Positions 11,285 to 23,669 of a stretch of 64,000 nucleotides of DNA are shown in pieces. The stretch covers positions 37,453,632 through 37,517,631 of the forward strand of contig CM028377.1 of NCBI GenBank assembly GCA_013146195.2, written 5' to 3'. The position numbers were made by a program, and so were the translations under genes. Within the stretch, counting starts at the first letter, position 1; each line of letters begins with the position of its first letter. Source of the DNA: Codonopsis lanceolata. Taxonomy: Eukaryota > Streptophyta > Magnoliopsida > Asterales > Campanulaceae. The notes under the pieces are model-generated. The model did no database searches. It was not told where the DNA came from and was given only the letters and a program-made list of their open reading frames with translations.

Positions 11285-11482
11285 TAAAATTTTAAGAATA
11301 TACATAGAATAATTATATTGTCAATTGATATTTAATTTAAAAAATAAGGTTAGAACTTAAAAAATAATTAAAAAAGTAACTTGATTAGTCAACTTAAAAA
11401 ATGATAGTTTTATCCAAATATGTATTTATTTAATGTAATAATTAAGTATGTATTGGATAAAAAAATTATAGTAGAAATAATA

Positions 11483-11550
11483 CTTCCCTAATTTTTTTTT
11501 GATAAAGACAAAAAGGTAAAGTAACCACGATAATTTTAAGACAGATGGAG
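11483..11550. repeat. Possible short Stowaway remnant
   Basis: A 68-bp segment starting CTTCCCTAAT and ending ACAGATGGAG, bounded by TA on both sides. The right end matches Stowaway termini; the left end is poor. It may be a deletion derivative of the MITE family found at 11045. Confidence 0.35.
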
Positions 11551-11571
11551 TAACTTGAATCCATTCGGAGC

Positions 11572-11581
11572 CTATTTATAG
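11572..11581 (+). promoter_or_regulatory. TATA box of the defensin gene
   Basis: CTATTTATAG lies 61 bases before the ATG at 11642. That leaves room for a start site near 11605 and a short 5' UTR. No other TATA candidate is as well placed. Confidence 0.6.
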
Positions 11582-11641
11582 AAAGCCTTGGATGAACGGA
11601 GAAACACTCCATTCTGAGGTAAAATAAAGTAATCTCCAAAC

Positions 11642-14600
11642 ATGGAAAGAAAGACATTGGGCCTCATCTTCCTACTCTTCCTCGTTGTGCTGGCTTCTGG
11701 TTAGTCTCTCCTTTCCATTTATTACAAGGAAATAAGTATTTTCTTTTCTGGCATTTATATTATAGTTTTAGAATTTGAATCCCCACAGTTGAACATAACT
11801 TAGAGTTATGAATTGCCTTATGCCTGAAATAAAATGGTAAAATTTAGTCAAAAACCATCTTACGGATCTTTATTTATCAGACGAAATTCCATTTTCTTAC
11901 AATTCAATCCATTAACGTACAATGAATCGGGTAAAAAATCAGTTCCAAAGACTGAGAATCAGTTAAGGCCTTAAGAGCAACCACAATAATAACACCCAAT
12001 ACAACACTCTACCCATCTCGTTTTCTGTTTCTTTTATATTTTTTCAACACTCTAAAAAATAATTCATTCCAATAATCACCCTTTATACAATCCTCTAAAA
12101 AATTTAAACCTCTCACATCTCAACTAACAAACCTAACTATCACAATATTTTTCAATTTTTTATTCATATTTTTCACCCAATTTGAGCAACTATTCTGCTA
12201 AGGCTCCCTCAATATATCCGGTGAACCTTAGCAAAATTTAGGGATAGAGTGTGTTTAAACAGCTTCATTGTAGCATCCAGTTTTGATAAAAGGCTGTAGA
12301 GTAGCTCTAAAAGGTTTGATAAAAGCTCCCATTGTTGAAGCTCTAAGGGTTTTCCTAGTAATTTTATTCCAATAGGTGGGTCCGATATGGTTTAGCTACG
12401 TTAGTGTTCACCTTTGGTTCTTGAATTGGTGGAGTACGTCTACGACCAAGATGTGACATCAAAAAATTTGCTCATTCCAAGGTTGGGATGTGAATTTTAT
12501 TTTTGCTTCAAAACGGCATAGTTTTGGAGTTTACTAAACACGATCATATTAATCAACAAATTTTATTTATTAACTGAATCTCAGCAATAAATTTAATAGA
12601 TTTAGGTAGGAGTGTGCAAGATTTTTTCAATATCGGACCGAATCAATTAAAACTGGATCTGACAAATACTTTTGTTTGGTCTTGGATCTGAATTTTCACA
12701 AAACCGGACATTTTGGTTGGTTCCGATTCTCGAACTAAAAAAACACGGAATCGGATCGAATCGACCAAATGTGTTGTTTATTTATTTATTTTATTATATA
12801 TATTATATACATATTAATTCGTAATATTTCTTTATTTTACTTTTTAGTTGATACTCTTTTTTTTCCACCAGTTTGTTATGATATAAGTTTATGAATTCGA
12901 CATTTTTTATTGTTGAATGTCTTTTATCGAAAGTTTTTTAAATTTTTATGAAGTTTCAGTCTTAAAATTTTTATTATGTATTTGTATTAAACAGTTAAAA
13001 AATAAAAAATCATAATATTGGTCCGGTCATGGTTCTCGTACATCTGACGGTTCTGACCAACGTTTTTAGCTCTCATACATATCAATTGGTATGTTTCTAA
13101 ATTTTTGAGTAACTGCATTATCGACATTGTTTCGATTTTTTTTTTAAAAAAAATCGAACCGAACCGAATCAAGCTCACCCTTGAATTTAGGAACCACGGG
13201 CGGAGAATTTCGGAATCCATAGTTTTGGCGTGGATGCTACCTTTTTGTAATCGTGCATATATCACTAATTAGATTAAGCCGTGTGGCTTACATGATGGAT
13301 TTTTTTTTAACACTCGTTACAGTCGATCTAGCCAATCTGATATTATGTCGAGTCGGCTTTAAGTTTCATAGGCCCGTTGAAACTTCTCGGCTTAATGTGC
13401 TTTTTCAATGGGCCAGAAAATTAGGTATATAGGCCCGTTCAATAGGTAGGTCCATGGACTAACCTAGTCGTCCCAGTGTTTTGTATGGGTTTTGGCTTTA
13501 GCTTTGGCGGCCCGATAAGTAAACTGACAGTCATTAGCTCTTCTTGCTGATCCTTTTCTTTGAGTTGGACCGACACTGACAAGTTTTTACAACCAGTTTA
13601 TCCCACTAGTTGTCATTTAATGGTTAAAGAACTCTTTTACATAAAGTGCAAGTCAACTAATTCATCCGTTCGTAAGACGGATTATTTTTATTCGATTCAT
13701 CGTGTGTTTGTAGGTTAAATTGTAAAAGAATGTGGATCCGTCTTATGAATTAAGGCCTCATTTGGTACAACGTTAAGAAAATGCATCTTTTTTAAAACGG
13801 AGCGTTATTTAAACGCAATATTTTCAAAACGTAATTTTTTTTTCTTATAAACACATTTGGAAAACTATTTCAAATCGTTATTTTCATAAACAGAATAGTT
13901 GTAAACGCAACATATTTTGAAAACGCTCCAAATTGGAGTGTTTTAAAATACTGCGCATTTTTAAAACGCTGCATTGAAACACATTTAAAGAGAAAACATT
14001 TTATTTTTTACCAGCATTTTGGTCAAAAACACTCAACCAAACAAACACTTAGTAAGACCGTCTTATAAAAGATCTACTCTTATTGCAATTTATCCAAATG
14101 AAAAGTGCAATATATATAGGCAAGTTGAGGTAACTACCATGATCTTCTTTCATTTCTACACTAATAGAAATGTCTCTCATGTTGTTTAAAGTTCTTGTCT
14201 ATGAGTTTGTCTAAAAAAAAGGCAACTCCCACCCTGGTGCTTGTTCATTTCTTACAAAAATAGAAATGTCTCTGATGTTTAAAGTTTCTATAAATGATTT
14301 TATCGAATTATATTTAAAACTAATTTTTTTACTTCTTTTTTTTTTCATGGGTATATAGAGATCGTGATCATACGTACCTTTAAATTGCCTTGTTGCTTGT
14401 CATTTTTACTAAAAGGTAAAAATGACAAGCAATAATAGAAAGGTACGTATGCTTGTTCATTTCTTACAATAATAGAAATGTCTATGATGTTGTTTAAAGT
14501 TCCAATCGATGAGTTTGTCTAATTATATTTAAAACTAACTTTTACTATTTTTTTGGTCGGTATATAGAGATCGTGATCATACGACCCTTTTAATCGCCTC

Positions 14601-14794
14601 GTTGCTTGTCATTTTTGAATGCAGAGATGGCAATCCCGCGAGTTGAAGCAAGAGTTTGCCAGTCGCAGAGCCATTACTTCAAAGGAGGATGCTTAAGAGA
14701 CCACAACTGTGCTTTAGTGTGCAGGAATGAAGGTTTCTCCGGGGGCAGATGCCGAGGCTTTCGTCGTAGGTGCTTTTGCACTAGGCTTTGTTGA
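11642..14794 (+). CDS. Plant defensin (gamma-thionin family), two exons
   Basis: Exon 1 is 11642-11699 and exon 2 is 14625-14794. They are joined in phase 1 across a 2.9-kb GT–AG intron (donor TCTG/GTTAGT, acceptor AATGCAG). The product is 75 residues. A hydrophobic signal peptide (residues 1 to about 28: basic start, then LIFLLFLVVLA) precedes a 47-residue mature part with eight cysteines at mature positions 3, 14, 20, 24, 34, 41, 43 and 47, exactly the defensin spacing with the CxC pair near the end. The Gly of the GxC gamma-core (SGGRC) is present. Defensins are secreted, disulfide-stabilised antimicrobial peptides acting on fungal membranes. The intron after the signal-peptide codons is the usual defensin position. 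The gene looks intact; its target and expression cannot be read from sequence. Confidence 0.93.
12600..13190. repeat. AT-rich repeat with CGAACCGAA-type ends, in the defensin intron
   Basis: The left part reads AGTGTGCAAG … CGGACCGAATC and the right part reads CGAACCGAACCGAATC … GCTCACCCTT. This is the inverted arrangement seen in a common class of short plant transposons. An A/T palindrome (TTCGATTTTTTTTTT followed by its complement) lies at about 13132-13157. The edges are approximate. Confidence 0.45.
13754..14049. repeat. Possible non-autonomous hAT-like MITE in the defensin intron
   Basis: About 300 bp of AT-rich sequence begins GGCCTCATTTGGT and ends in an ACCAAACAAACA-like complement, with many AAAACG(C/T) motifs inside. 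The ends resemble hAT MITE termini (GGCCTGTTTGGT type). No exact 8-bp target duplication is evident. Confidence 0.35.
14157..14624 (+). repeat. Tandem partial duplications of the intron 3' end
   Basis: The segment CTTGTTCATTTCTTACA … TAGAAATGTCT … TATAGAGATCGTGATCATACG … TTGCTTGTCATTTTT occurs at about 14240-14411 and again at about 14452-14620. A shorter first copy lies at about 14157-14245. The period is about 212 bp. Only the last copy ends in the used acceptor AATGCAG. Confidence 0.8.
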
Positions 14795-15899
14795 AGCCAA
14801 TGCCCAAGGAAATACATTCGGAACCGCTGTGCTAGTTTCTGATCTCGTTTTCGGAGAAAAAAAAGAATGAAATAAAAAAAAAATAATAAAAAAACATTTG
14901 TTGATTTTCTTTGACCTTTTCGGAATGTTATGTTGTTTGCAATGCTGTTTCATTTTGTGTATCATTCAAAGTTATGCATGTATTCTAAATGGATGTGTGA
15001 GTTTTGCTTACGGTATAACTTATATTGACTTTATATCTGATCTTGAGTAGGTCTAGTGATCTCTTCATCAGTTGAAGGTCATTTGAGAAGCTTTTGTTTG
15101 ATCGAGTTTATTCCTTGGTGTAGTATGTTTAGGGCTCGTTTGTGGGGGTATTTTTATTTTTAACCTTTTCAAATATACAAAATATAAAACCAATTTAACT
15201 CTCAAAAAAATGTTCTTTCATAGCTTCTTTTGTGACGAATTGTCCATATTACCTTTTTGGCTCCTAAAACGAATAGTGTGCTTTAGGTCGATCAAAGGTC
15301 GATCAAGGGTCGAGTTAATTGACCTTGATCGATCTTAAAATCTGAAGGGTATATTTTTCTATTCAAAATGTTTCAAGATTTAACATAATCAAAGACTATA
15401 AAAATATATTGTATGGGTCATAAGGGTCTACTTGACCATTCCCTCCTCGTTTGTTGCAGCTTATGACATGATTGATGAATCTCTTTTTCTTTGTGTTGTA
15501 ATCTACAACTAGAGGAGAAATAATATGCCTATATATAAATACTTTAGGCATTATTATGCATAATCCAAGATTTTTGTATCACATGAGTTATGTATTCGAA
15601 AAATAATGTAAACAGTAATAACCGTATAAAATAACTTTATTAATCGAAATCAGAAGTTATATATAATCGGTGAATTAATGAGCTTTACCCATTACATATG
15701 TTGGAATATATCTGTCGATAAACAACTTATTCCTTTGCATATTCCGAACACATTAATTTGCTTGTTCCCGTTACTGTGTGTCATAATAAGTGACTAAAAG
15801 AGCTGCGTATCAATTACTGCGGCAACTTGTTTGACATCACATAGGTCTTAGACTAGGAGAGTCCTTGTCTAGTCATACTCTTTTATGATGATCAGCAGA
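14795..15899. other. Defensin 3' flank and unassigned intergenic DNA
   Basis: No second coding sequence is recognised. The defensin 3' UTR probably lies in the first 200 bases, where AATAAAA-like text occurs at about 14870-14890. The remainder is AT-rich single-copy-looking DNA. A short repeated GGTCGATCAA(A/G)GGTCGA motif lies at about 15287-15312. Confidence 0.4.
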
Positions 15900-18773
15900 C
15901 TGGCGATTCTAGTACACCAGCATTAGTAGACTTGCTACAACGTGAAAATTCTTCTGAAGACTAGTCACCAGCAGACTTACTACAGTGCACAATATCTTGA
16001 AGATTTGTCACCAACAGACATGTTATGGTTTGATTGTTTATACCGCAACTACGACAACCAGCAGTCCTATCTGCTGGAAGACTCAACTTTTAGAAAGGAA
16101 CATCATACCAACAGACTTAGCTTTGTACATGCTACATAGAGAAAATATTGCAACTGTTTAAAAAACGACAAAGTATTCAAGCCTCAAAAGAGGTCATTCA
16201 GACTTTTTAAAAGGACTGACATCTCAAATCATGCAAGATATTCTCTCTCTACATTTGGTTTGGAAAGTTAAAAGAATCTACTTTATTGGACAAACCATCT
16301 GTCAGTGTACTTTGCTTCAGACTTACTTTTCAAAGACACATCAATTCAGTCTAGCAGGCAACCATTCAAGATCTGTAGAACAAAATATTTATCCAATAGT
16401 CTTCAACGTCAACACTATTTCAAACGGATAGAAAATCCCTCAACATATTCCAACGATCTAAAGACCCATGTCTATAAAAGAAATCTTCTTCATCCTAATT
16501 GTTTATAAACATCGAAAGACATTAAATTAATATTCACTCCTAAATCTAGCATAGCTTTCATCTTTTTCGAATTACCCAAGGAAACTTGGATATTAAAACT
16601 ATATGGATCTTTTAATTTAGGGGGAGTTCAGGTTGTAATACTACACTAACGTTTTCAGAAACAATTATTTTCTCATTCTTTTCGAATTTTTGCTTCCTAG
16701 AGTGAAGATCTTTGAAAAACTTGGCATAAGACGAGAAATTTTTAATGACATTGAGCAAAGGAAGATTAATATTCACTTTGGACAACATATTATAAATTTA
16801 CATAAATTGCTTATCAATCTTGTTTTTCATTAATCTACCAGGGAATGGTATTGGTGGAACATATGGTGGAGGAGCAACATATGGTTCCTCAAGAGGTTCT
16901 GCCTCTTGCTCTTTCTCTTATGTGACTTCTTCTTTCTCTTGATTGTCTTTTACTTGGATATCTTCACCTTTATCTTTTTTTTTTCTTTTTCAAAAACTTC
17001 TTTACCAGATTTTTCTACATTATCAGGAATATATGTAGATTGAATAGGATTACTTACCTCGTCTCCAATGATTCTACCACTTCGCAGAGTAGTGATAGAT
17101 TTTGCTTGTTCTGTTTGACTAAGGAACTTCCCTTCTTTTCTTCCTTGAAATTTTGCAAGTTCTTTCTGCAAACTTTCTACGGTTTCCAATAAGTATTTAT
17201 TAAGAGCAATTTGTCCACTATTTACTCCTTCTGATTTTTGAGCTTCTTCAATCTGTAATTGTCCTTGCCTAGGAAATTGTTGAGGCTGCAAGGGCTTATT
17301 CCCTCCCCATAAAAAGTTAGGGTGATTCGTCCAACCTGGATTATATGTGTTGGAAAAGGGATCATTCCTTTGCCTTGGAGGATACATATTCATCGCAAAT
17401 AGTACATGCCTCTTGAATTTGTGCTATATTTTGTAAAAAATCAATTTGAGCTTTCAGTTTATGTATTTGAGCTTTCTTGGACTTGAAACAAACTTTTACT
17501 TTTACTTTTACCTCTCGTACTTTTCTATTGAGAATTTGCACTTAGCATTTCAAAAAAAAATTCTAACTCAGTTGGTGTCATTCTATTAATAGAACCACCG
17601 GCTGCACTATCAAACATAGTTTGTAAAGCAGGCGAAAGAGCATAATAAAACTGATTAGTTGATTAGAGCGGCAAACAAGCTGAGCTGATCGACAATGCTG
17701 TGAGATCTTCAAAGGAAATCGTCTTCAACAATGATTCTCTTAGATCTTCATAAGAGATCACAGTGAAAGAACCCAGACCTTAACAAAACACTTTTTGTGG
17801 ATTGCTAGGAGGAAAAGAGAAAAGGAGAAGAGAGAGATCCGAAAATCACAAGACAGAGATCGGTGTCTTGATCAAGAACTTACTTCTTGATTTGAGTTCT
17901 TCAATCTCCTTCAAAGATCTCAGTCTCTACCAAAGCTTCAAATACTTTATTCTTAAGCTAAAGGCCAATCACTTCATATCCATTTGAAGCTAGATCTTGA
18001 AAGATGCCCAAGGAAGATGAAGAGTTGTCTGTCTGCATTGCATTCATATCTTCAGATTTGTATTCCATTGCAAATGTTGTTGATTGTGCAATCATCGATC
18101 ATCATAGGGAGTTGAGTGCTCTGCACTAAGTTGTTCAAATATTTTTTATCTGAATGACCCTAAAAATTGTCTTCTTATATCTATTTCTCGTTGTCGTCTC
18201 CTACTGCTATTTGAACTTAAAAACGTCTTCTATGAATAATTAAGGATTAAAGTTTGGGACCATGAGGATAGATAATGTACATAGAGTTTTTAGGTTGATG
18301 TATTCTGTAAGTTTGTCTTTGAATAAACTTTAGATGTTCTTTCATACTATATCTTCTTTAAAACTCAGCCTTGATTCCTCTATGAGCTTTTATAAAATGT
18401 TTTACTTCTCTAAAAGCTATTCTCTTATGATTTTCTAAAACTGCATTTGAAGAAAGATTAAGTGTGTTGTTGTTCTGAACATATATTCGTGTACAACTAC
18501 TTAAAACTTCTTAGATAAATCGAAGCATTACTATTTGCGCTGCTAAAACTCTTGACATTGGCTTTAGATTTATTAGTAGTCTGCAAGCAGAGTTCATTAC
18601 TTTGCTCAGGGTAAGTCTGCTGTTCCAAGTTACGAGGAGATACGTTTCCTTTGCAGATTGCTTATGCCATTAAATTTGCTCTTTATGAGTATCAAAAGAA
18701 TTTTTTAAATTAGCATCATAGGCTATTCACCCCTCTCCCCTCTAGCCTATTTGAGCATAGTTGTGGACTAACA
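15900..18773 (+). repeat. Copia-type LTR, interrupted by an Athila fragment
   Basis: The right end is clear: CTAACA ends at 18773 and is followed by a tRNA-Met primer binding site. Upstream, 17655-18773 is non-coding text ending in the CCCCTCTCCCCTCTAGCC stretch common in this LTR type. A TATA-like TCTATAAAAG lies at about 16471, inside a U3-like part (15900-16503) with repeated ACCAGCAGACTT motifs. An unrelated gag-protease fragment lies between the two parts. That both belong to one LTR is an inference. Confidence 0.5.
16503..17655 (-). pseudogene. Athila-type Ty3/gypsy gag-protease fragment
   Basis: On the - strand the right part reads ALQTMFDSAAGGSINRMTP, the conserved Athila gag segment. 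It is followed by an open frame at 16950-17393 (YNPGWTNHPNFLWG, TTLRSGRI) typical of the Athila gag C-terminus. The left part reads LKDPYSFNIQVSLGNSKKM, then AMLDLGVNINLMSF, the Athila protease around its catalytic D-L-G. Neither LTR nor reverse transcriptase is present. Stops separate the parts. It is a fragment of roughly 1.15 kb set into another LTR. Confidence 0.85.
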
Positions 18774-18775
18774 AT

Positions 18776-18787
18776 TGGTATCAGAGC
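18776..18787 (+). other. Copia primer binding site (tRNA-iMet type)
   Basis: TGGTATCAGAGC follows the LTR end by two bases. This is the standard Copia primer binding site and shows the element body would have run to the right, on +. Confidence 0.85.
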
Positions 18788-21537
18788 TGGATTCTAAAAG
18801 CTCCTTGCCAGGTCTAACCACTTGAGAGTTTGATCCTCATTGCTCATTCCAGATGCATGTCAAAAGAAAATGTTTTTCTTGTTTTAATTTCAAAAACTCT
18901 TTTGACAAGGATTTCTCACGAGTTACATTCTTAGAAAACATGTTTATTCTGAAAAACTATTTTTGTTTACAAAAACTTTTGAGTTAGACAATTTCTATGA
19001 TGATTTTTTGTTTGAATATGAGAAATTTATTCATATGACATAAGTTAATTATTCAATTGGCATTATGAATAAAGTTATCTCAGATGTACAAAACTTCAAT
19101 GGATGCTTCACTTGAAATGATCTTTTATCTAATTCTCTTGACATAAGGCTAACGATTGTTATCAATCCAACACCATCTCGAGAGAAATCTTTTAGTTCAA
19201 AATCCTACAACTTTACAGTTGAAGGATATTAAGATTCTTATTTCTTCTTATGAAAAAGATCAAAAGTCAAAAACTTCCTATCATAAAACATTGATTGATC
19301 CCTCTGTTATATGATACTTAATTTATGAAGACTTGTCTTATATTTCATTCAAGAGTTATTGGTAATCAGTTACTAAAGATGTGAATTGAAGACATTACAA
19401 GTTGTTGCAAAGGAAATCTATTCTTTAGGAAACATCTATCAACCTTGTAGACATATTAGCTCAAATTCCTCGGATGCACGTGATTGATACATTGACCTTG
19501 AACACGATAGCATTATTCCAAGTTCCCTAATGGTGATGACAAGGTACTCTTCTCCACTGTGATCAAATAGTGAAGGGTGTGTGCATGATCTCGTATGGCT
19601 ATCCTTCACTATCATGAATCTCACAATTCGTGATGGCGATGCATCATCTACTAGCGAGACAAGACAAGTATGCCAGCTGGACTAATGGAATGACAAGTAG
19701 ATATTTACTTGGCATTAAAATCAAGTAGAGAATGAGCTCGGCAAGAGCAAACTCATCCATGTCAAGTAGATGTTTACTCATATTAAATCAAGTAGGAAGC
19801 GATCTCGACAAGAGCGAGCTCGTTCAAGACAAGCAGACACGTTATTCACGAGATGTTCATGATTAATCATATAGATTACAATAGGAGCTCAATTGAGTCT
19901 TGAAAATACAAGTGTCAAGTTGTCCACTAAATTATGTTCAAGTTCCAAAAGCTATAAATCTAGTCAAATGGATTTCTAAATGTCAAAGGATCTCACAACG
20001 ATCCTAGTAACGTCTAATCGTTCCTTAAACTCGACTTCGTTGAGTCATTACTACAATTCATCCCAAATAGGGTACAAATGCTATATGCATTTCTATCCTT
20101 TCTCTATGTTCATAGTTCACATATATCTAGGTCCTTATTTCATTGAGAAACCTTAGTTCAACAAGTTCACCATTCCACCTATTAGTGGAATCCAAGTTCA
20201 ACACATGTACACGAATCAACTTTCAATTGGCCATTAAGACATTCAAGAGTAAATCATGCTTTAGGCCAAGGTACGAAATATGCTTATTAAATTATATTCG
20301 TAAAACAAGTAAGAAGAACTCAATCATTAACAAGGATCCTGATCATGTTTTCTCATATCATAATGTAAATTAGATATAGGAATTCATATTGTCAAAACTT
20401 GATAAAATTACGCCTTATAAGTCATAATATTGCAATAGACATGGAAGGTTATCCCTAGCATAACACAAGCTAATTTTATAACTTAATGCTCACAATTCAC
20501 ATAATTCTCGAGGCTACCTAGATTGTCTAGGTTTACCAACTAACAATGTCGCAAGCTAATTCTTTCCACATTCAAGTCTTTGAGATTTCAATATAAACCA
20601 TGTTGTAACACTACGAGACTCCATTGAAGTTCTCTAAACGATAAGGGCCATGAAATACACTATAAGGATAGACTCCTAGGGTATAGTCAAGAATCTTTAA
20701 GGTGTCCGGGCAATACTAATTCGCAAGACTGAGGCAATACAATCGTGTCTTAGAAAACAACTTAGTTATCTTCACGACATTTCAAGTTGACTCTAAATGT
20801 TGAGTGCTAAGGTATATATAACATCCCAATTCCAAATCATCCTGTAGACGAATTCTCTAATTCACCATCTTGGATTTCTAAAGATGTTCAGAAGATTCTC
20901 AAACAAGGTTTCTAGCGAGTCAAGGTGGGTTCATGCTCACAAGGCAACTCTCGTGAGTCGAAGTTCCTATCATATTAAACTCCAATTTCCAAGAGTCCAC
21001 TACAGTCTAGATTGCATTCTTACAAGACTTAGGACTTCATTTGAAGTCCAAAAAGTATCAATAGTCTTAGTTCATATTTTGACCATTTCAAACGTCCTTC
21101 ACTGGAATCACACATTTGTGACCCGAGCGTCCTCAATCCAACGACTAGCGATAAATTCACACTTAACGTTATCCAAGGACTTCAATTAGAGTCTTAAGCT
21201 CTAAACATACCAAACACCAAGTTGGTCTTACTTGATTAATTCTCAAGTTCTCGCAATTGCGACTCGACGAACATGAAAGGTCATAGGAATTTATCCTAGA
21301 GCTCAATACAACACATTAAAGACGCAAAAGACTTTGTTGAGTCAACATACAATCTTTCCAATTTTTAGGTCAACTACAAATTCGGGATTCTAAACCCAAT
21401 AACAAATAATACCATACTAAATTACTCTCATAAACACAATAAACCCATAGAGTTTCAAAACCACATGTTCACTAATCAAGACCCCAACTAAACACATCTT
21501 AATTTTAGACATGCAAGAACACGAGAAATCAAGGAAG
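18788..21537. other. Unclassified repeat-derived DNA
   Basis: The first few hundred bases are probably the decayed leader of the Copia element that starts at 18776. From about 19600 there are short direct repeats such as CAAGTAGATGTTTACT and GAGCTCG(G/A)CAAGAGC. On the - strand the rest reads like LTR text. No frame longer than about 100 residues and no recognisable domain was found. I would guess Ty3/gypsy LTR remnants. Confidence 0.3.
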
Positions 21538-23330
21538 TGTGGGTTCCCGGGAAATGCGCCCGCCCCCCGCGCGCCCTTGGATAGGGGTGCGCGTACATGC
21601 GGATGCGGGACACCACTGCTCTCATTCCATCCTCCCTTGTTTAGGGGATGACGAAATTAAATGTGCAAGATGAGTGCTGTCTAAGATAGCGCGTTTGAAT
21701 ACGCCTCGGTAACTTTCAGTGAATTTTTTGTCCAATATGGGAGCTTTGAGTTTTCTACATCAAGTTATCCATTTTTTAGGGAATACCAGGATATAGGAAT
21801 ACATCACCTTTCATTCCCATTCTCCCTTTTTTAGGGGAAAACGGAAAAGTGCAAGAAAGGAGTGTTGCGAGGCCCCACTATGGATTTTATAAAAATAGCC
21901 TTATGGCCTATTTCGGATCACTATGGGTGCTTTGGGTTTTCTATATCAAGTTATCCCTTTTTTAGGGGATGCCAGGATATAGGAATACATCACATTTTCA
22001 TTCTCATTCTCCATTTGCTAGGGGAAAACAGAAAAGTGCAAGAAAAGATGTTGCGAGGCCTCACTGTATCCAAAATGTTTTATAGAGTCGCCACCTTTAT
22101 TTTGAGGAAGAAATAAAGAAAAACCAAAAAAGAAAACCAGAGATTGTAAAAATGGGTTCGGAGGCTAAGTTACGAGTTGGGAAGGTGCTAGGCACCCAAC
22201 TCGCTCTTTCGGTCTCAAAAGTAGTTTTTGGCTAAAGTATGCTTTTTGTTATATTTATTTAGCAAATAAATAAAGAATTAAAAGATAGGAAATAAAAACA
22301 AATCATCCGTGGTTACATTATTTACGGACTTGCAGCCGTCTCTTTACAAATAGTTACGAATATACTTAAAAATATTTGGCCATAATAATGGCTCTTTTTA
22401 GTGTTATTTCCTAACTAAATCTGGGAAACACAACTGCTTATATTTTTACAACGGGCCAGATGGAAAGTAGCACTTTTACAAATAAAAAAACTTAAAGCTT
22501 ACCTACTAGCGGACTAGGGTGTGCTCGTTGATCCTTCAGGGAGAGGAAGTCTTTTTTTGATGAAGTGGTGCGGGGATTCGGGCAGAATAACTGCTTCCGA
22601 AAGTTACTTTTGGCCTCGGGATCCGGGTGGAGTAACTGCTTAGGATTGATTGATTGAATGCTTGAGGGAGGCGGAAATCGGGCAGAATAACGGCTTATTT
22701 CTGGCTTATTTGGCCTTTTTACTCAGGCAGAGCAACTGCTCTTTTCGAGATTTTTGGACCGGGGAAATAGGGTGGAAACCTAGCTGGGGGGCTAAGGCTC
22801 ACTTTGACATGTTGGTTTTGAGTTTGGAGGAGATTTGGCAGGGTTTCGAGGCTTTATAGAAGGATCTCTCACTATCTCACTTCGCTCTCTATTTTTCCAG
22901 CGTAACAACGACGCGGAGAATTTTGGGGAAGAAAAGGTGTGTCTGAAAGTGAACCCCGAAGGCTCTATTTATAGCCTGGAGAGAGGACACTGAATGAATT
23001 TCTTTTTCTTTTTCGTGCTTAATTTGATTGTACAGAACGCCAGATAATTTGCACATTACGCGAACTGTAGCTGTCCTGTAGCACTTGGGAGAACACCAAC
23101 CAGGCGCCACCATAAAACCGGGCGCCACCCCCACTTCATGCATGGGTGGCGCCAGCTTTGGTTTTCTTGTTCCATTTTTGGCACTTTAGCCCCTGCATTT
23201 CACTGTTTTGCGCATCCTACTTTGTCTTTTGCATCTTTGAACCCTGTAACTTGACATTTGTTAAGTTTTAACAGGTTTTGATATTTCATGTCATGTTACA
23301 TACCAGGGGTACGAAATTGGGGTGTCTACA
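21538..23330 (-). repeat. 3' LTR of copy B
   Basis: A 1793-bp repeat collinear with 37279-39074. It contains a TATA box for - strand transcription (CTATAAATAG, complement of 22965-22974). It also has a tandem internal duplication of about 188 bp (units near 21735 and 21923). A GGCGCC-rich block lies at 23101-23155. Confidence 0.92.
22965..22974 (-). promoter_or_regulatory. LTR TATA box (copy B, 3' LTR)
   Basis: The - strand CTATAAATAG is a consensus TATA box. It is conserved at 38705-38714 in the other LTR. It would direct - strand transcription. Confidence 0.7.
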
Positions 23331-23669
23331 GAGCCCCTCAACAATGGAGTCTACGGGTAACCCGCAGCTTACTGAGTAGACGAACATCGTTGATAAGAAA
23401 TAGACTTTCCAATTTTGCGCAATTAATACGGGGGAGAGATGCAACAGGTAGCAGTTATAATGCAGCAGTTTATAATGTAAACCAAACCTCCATATCCTAG
23501 ATATTTTTAGTCGGTTATAGCATGTTATCGTAATTTTAAGCAGATATGCAATAAAATGCTCTGATGGTCGGACCTACTAATGTAGGCTGCCTACGTATCC
23601 CTTAATAAAATGAATCAGACTAAATGTAGTTCGGCCTCAAGCAAGACGAACAACCAACGAGGATGTCGT

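Noticed and set aside
14714..14965. Open frame antisense to the defensin exon
   Set aside because: It is a shadow of the defensin coding sequence plus its 3' flank, with no independent support.
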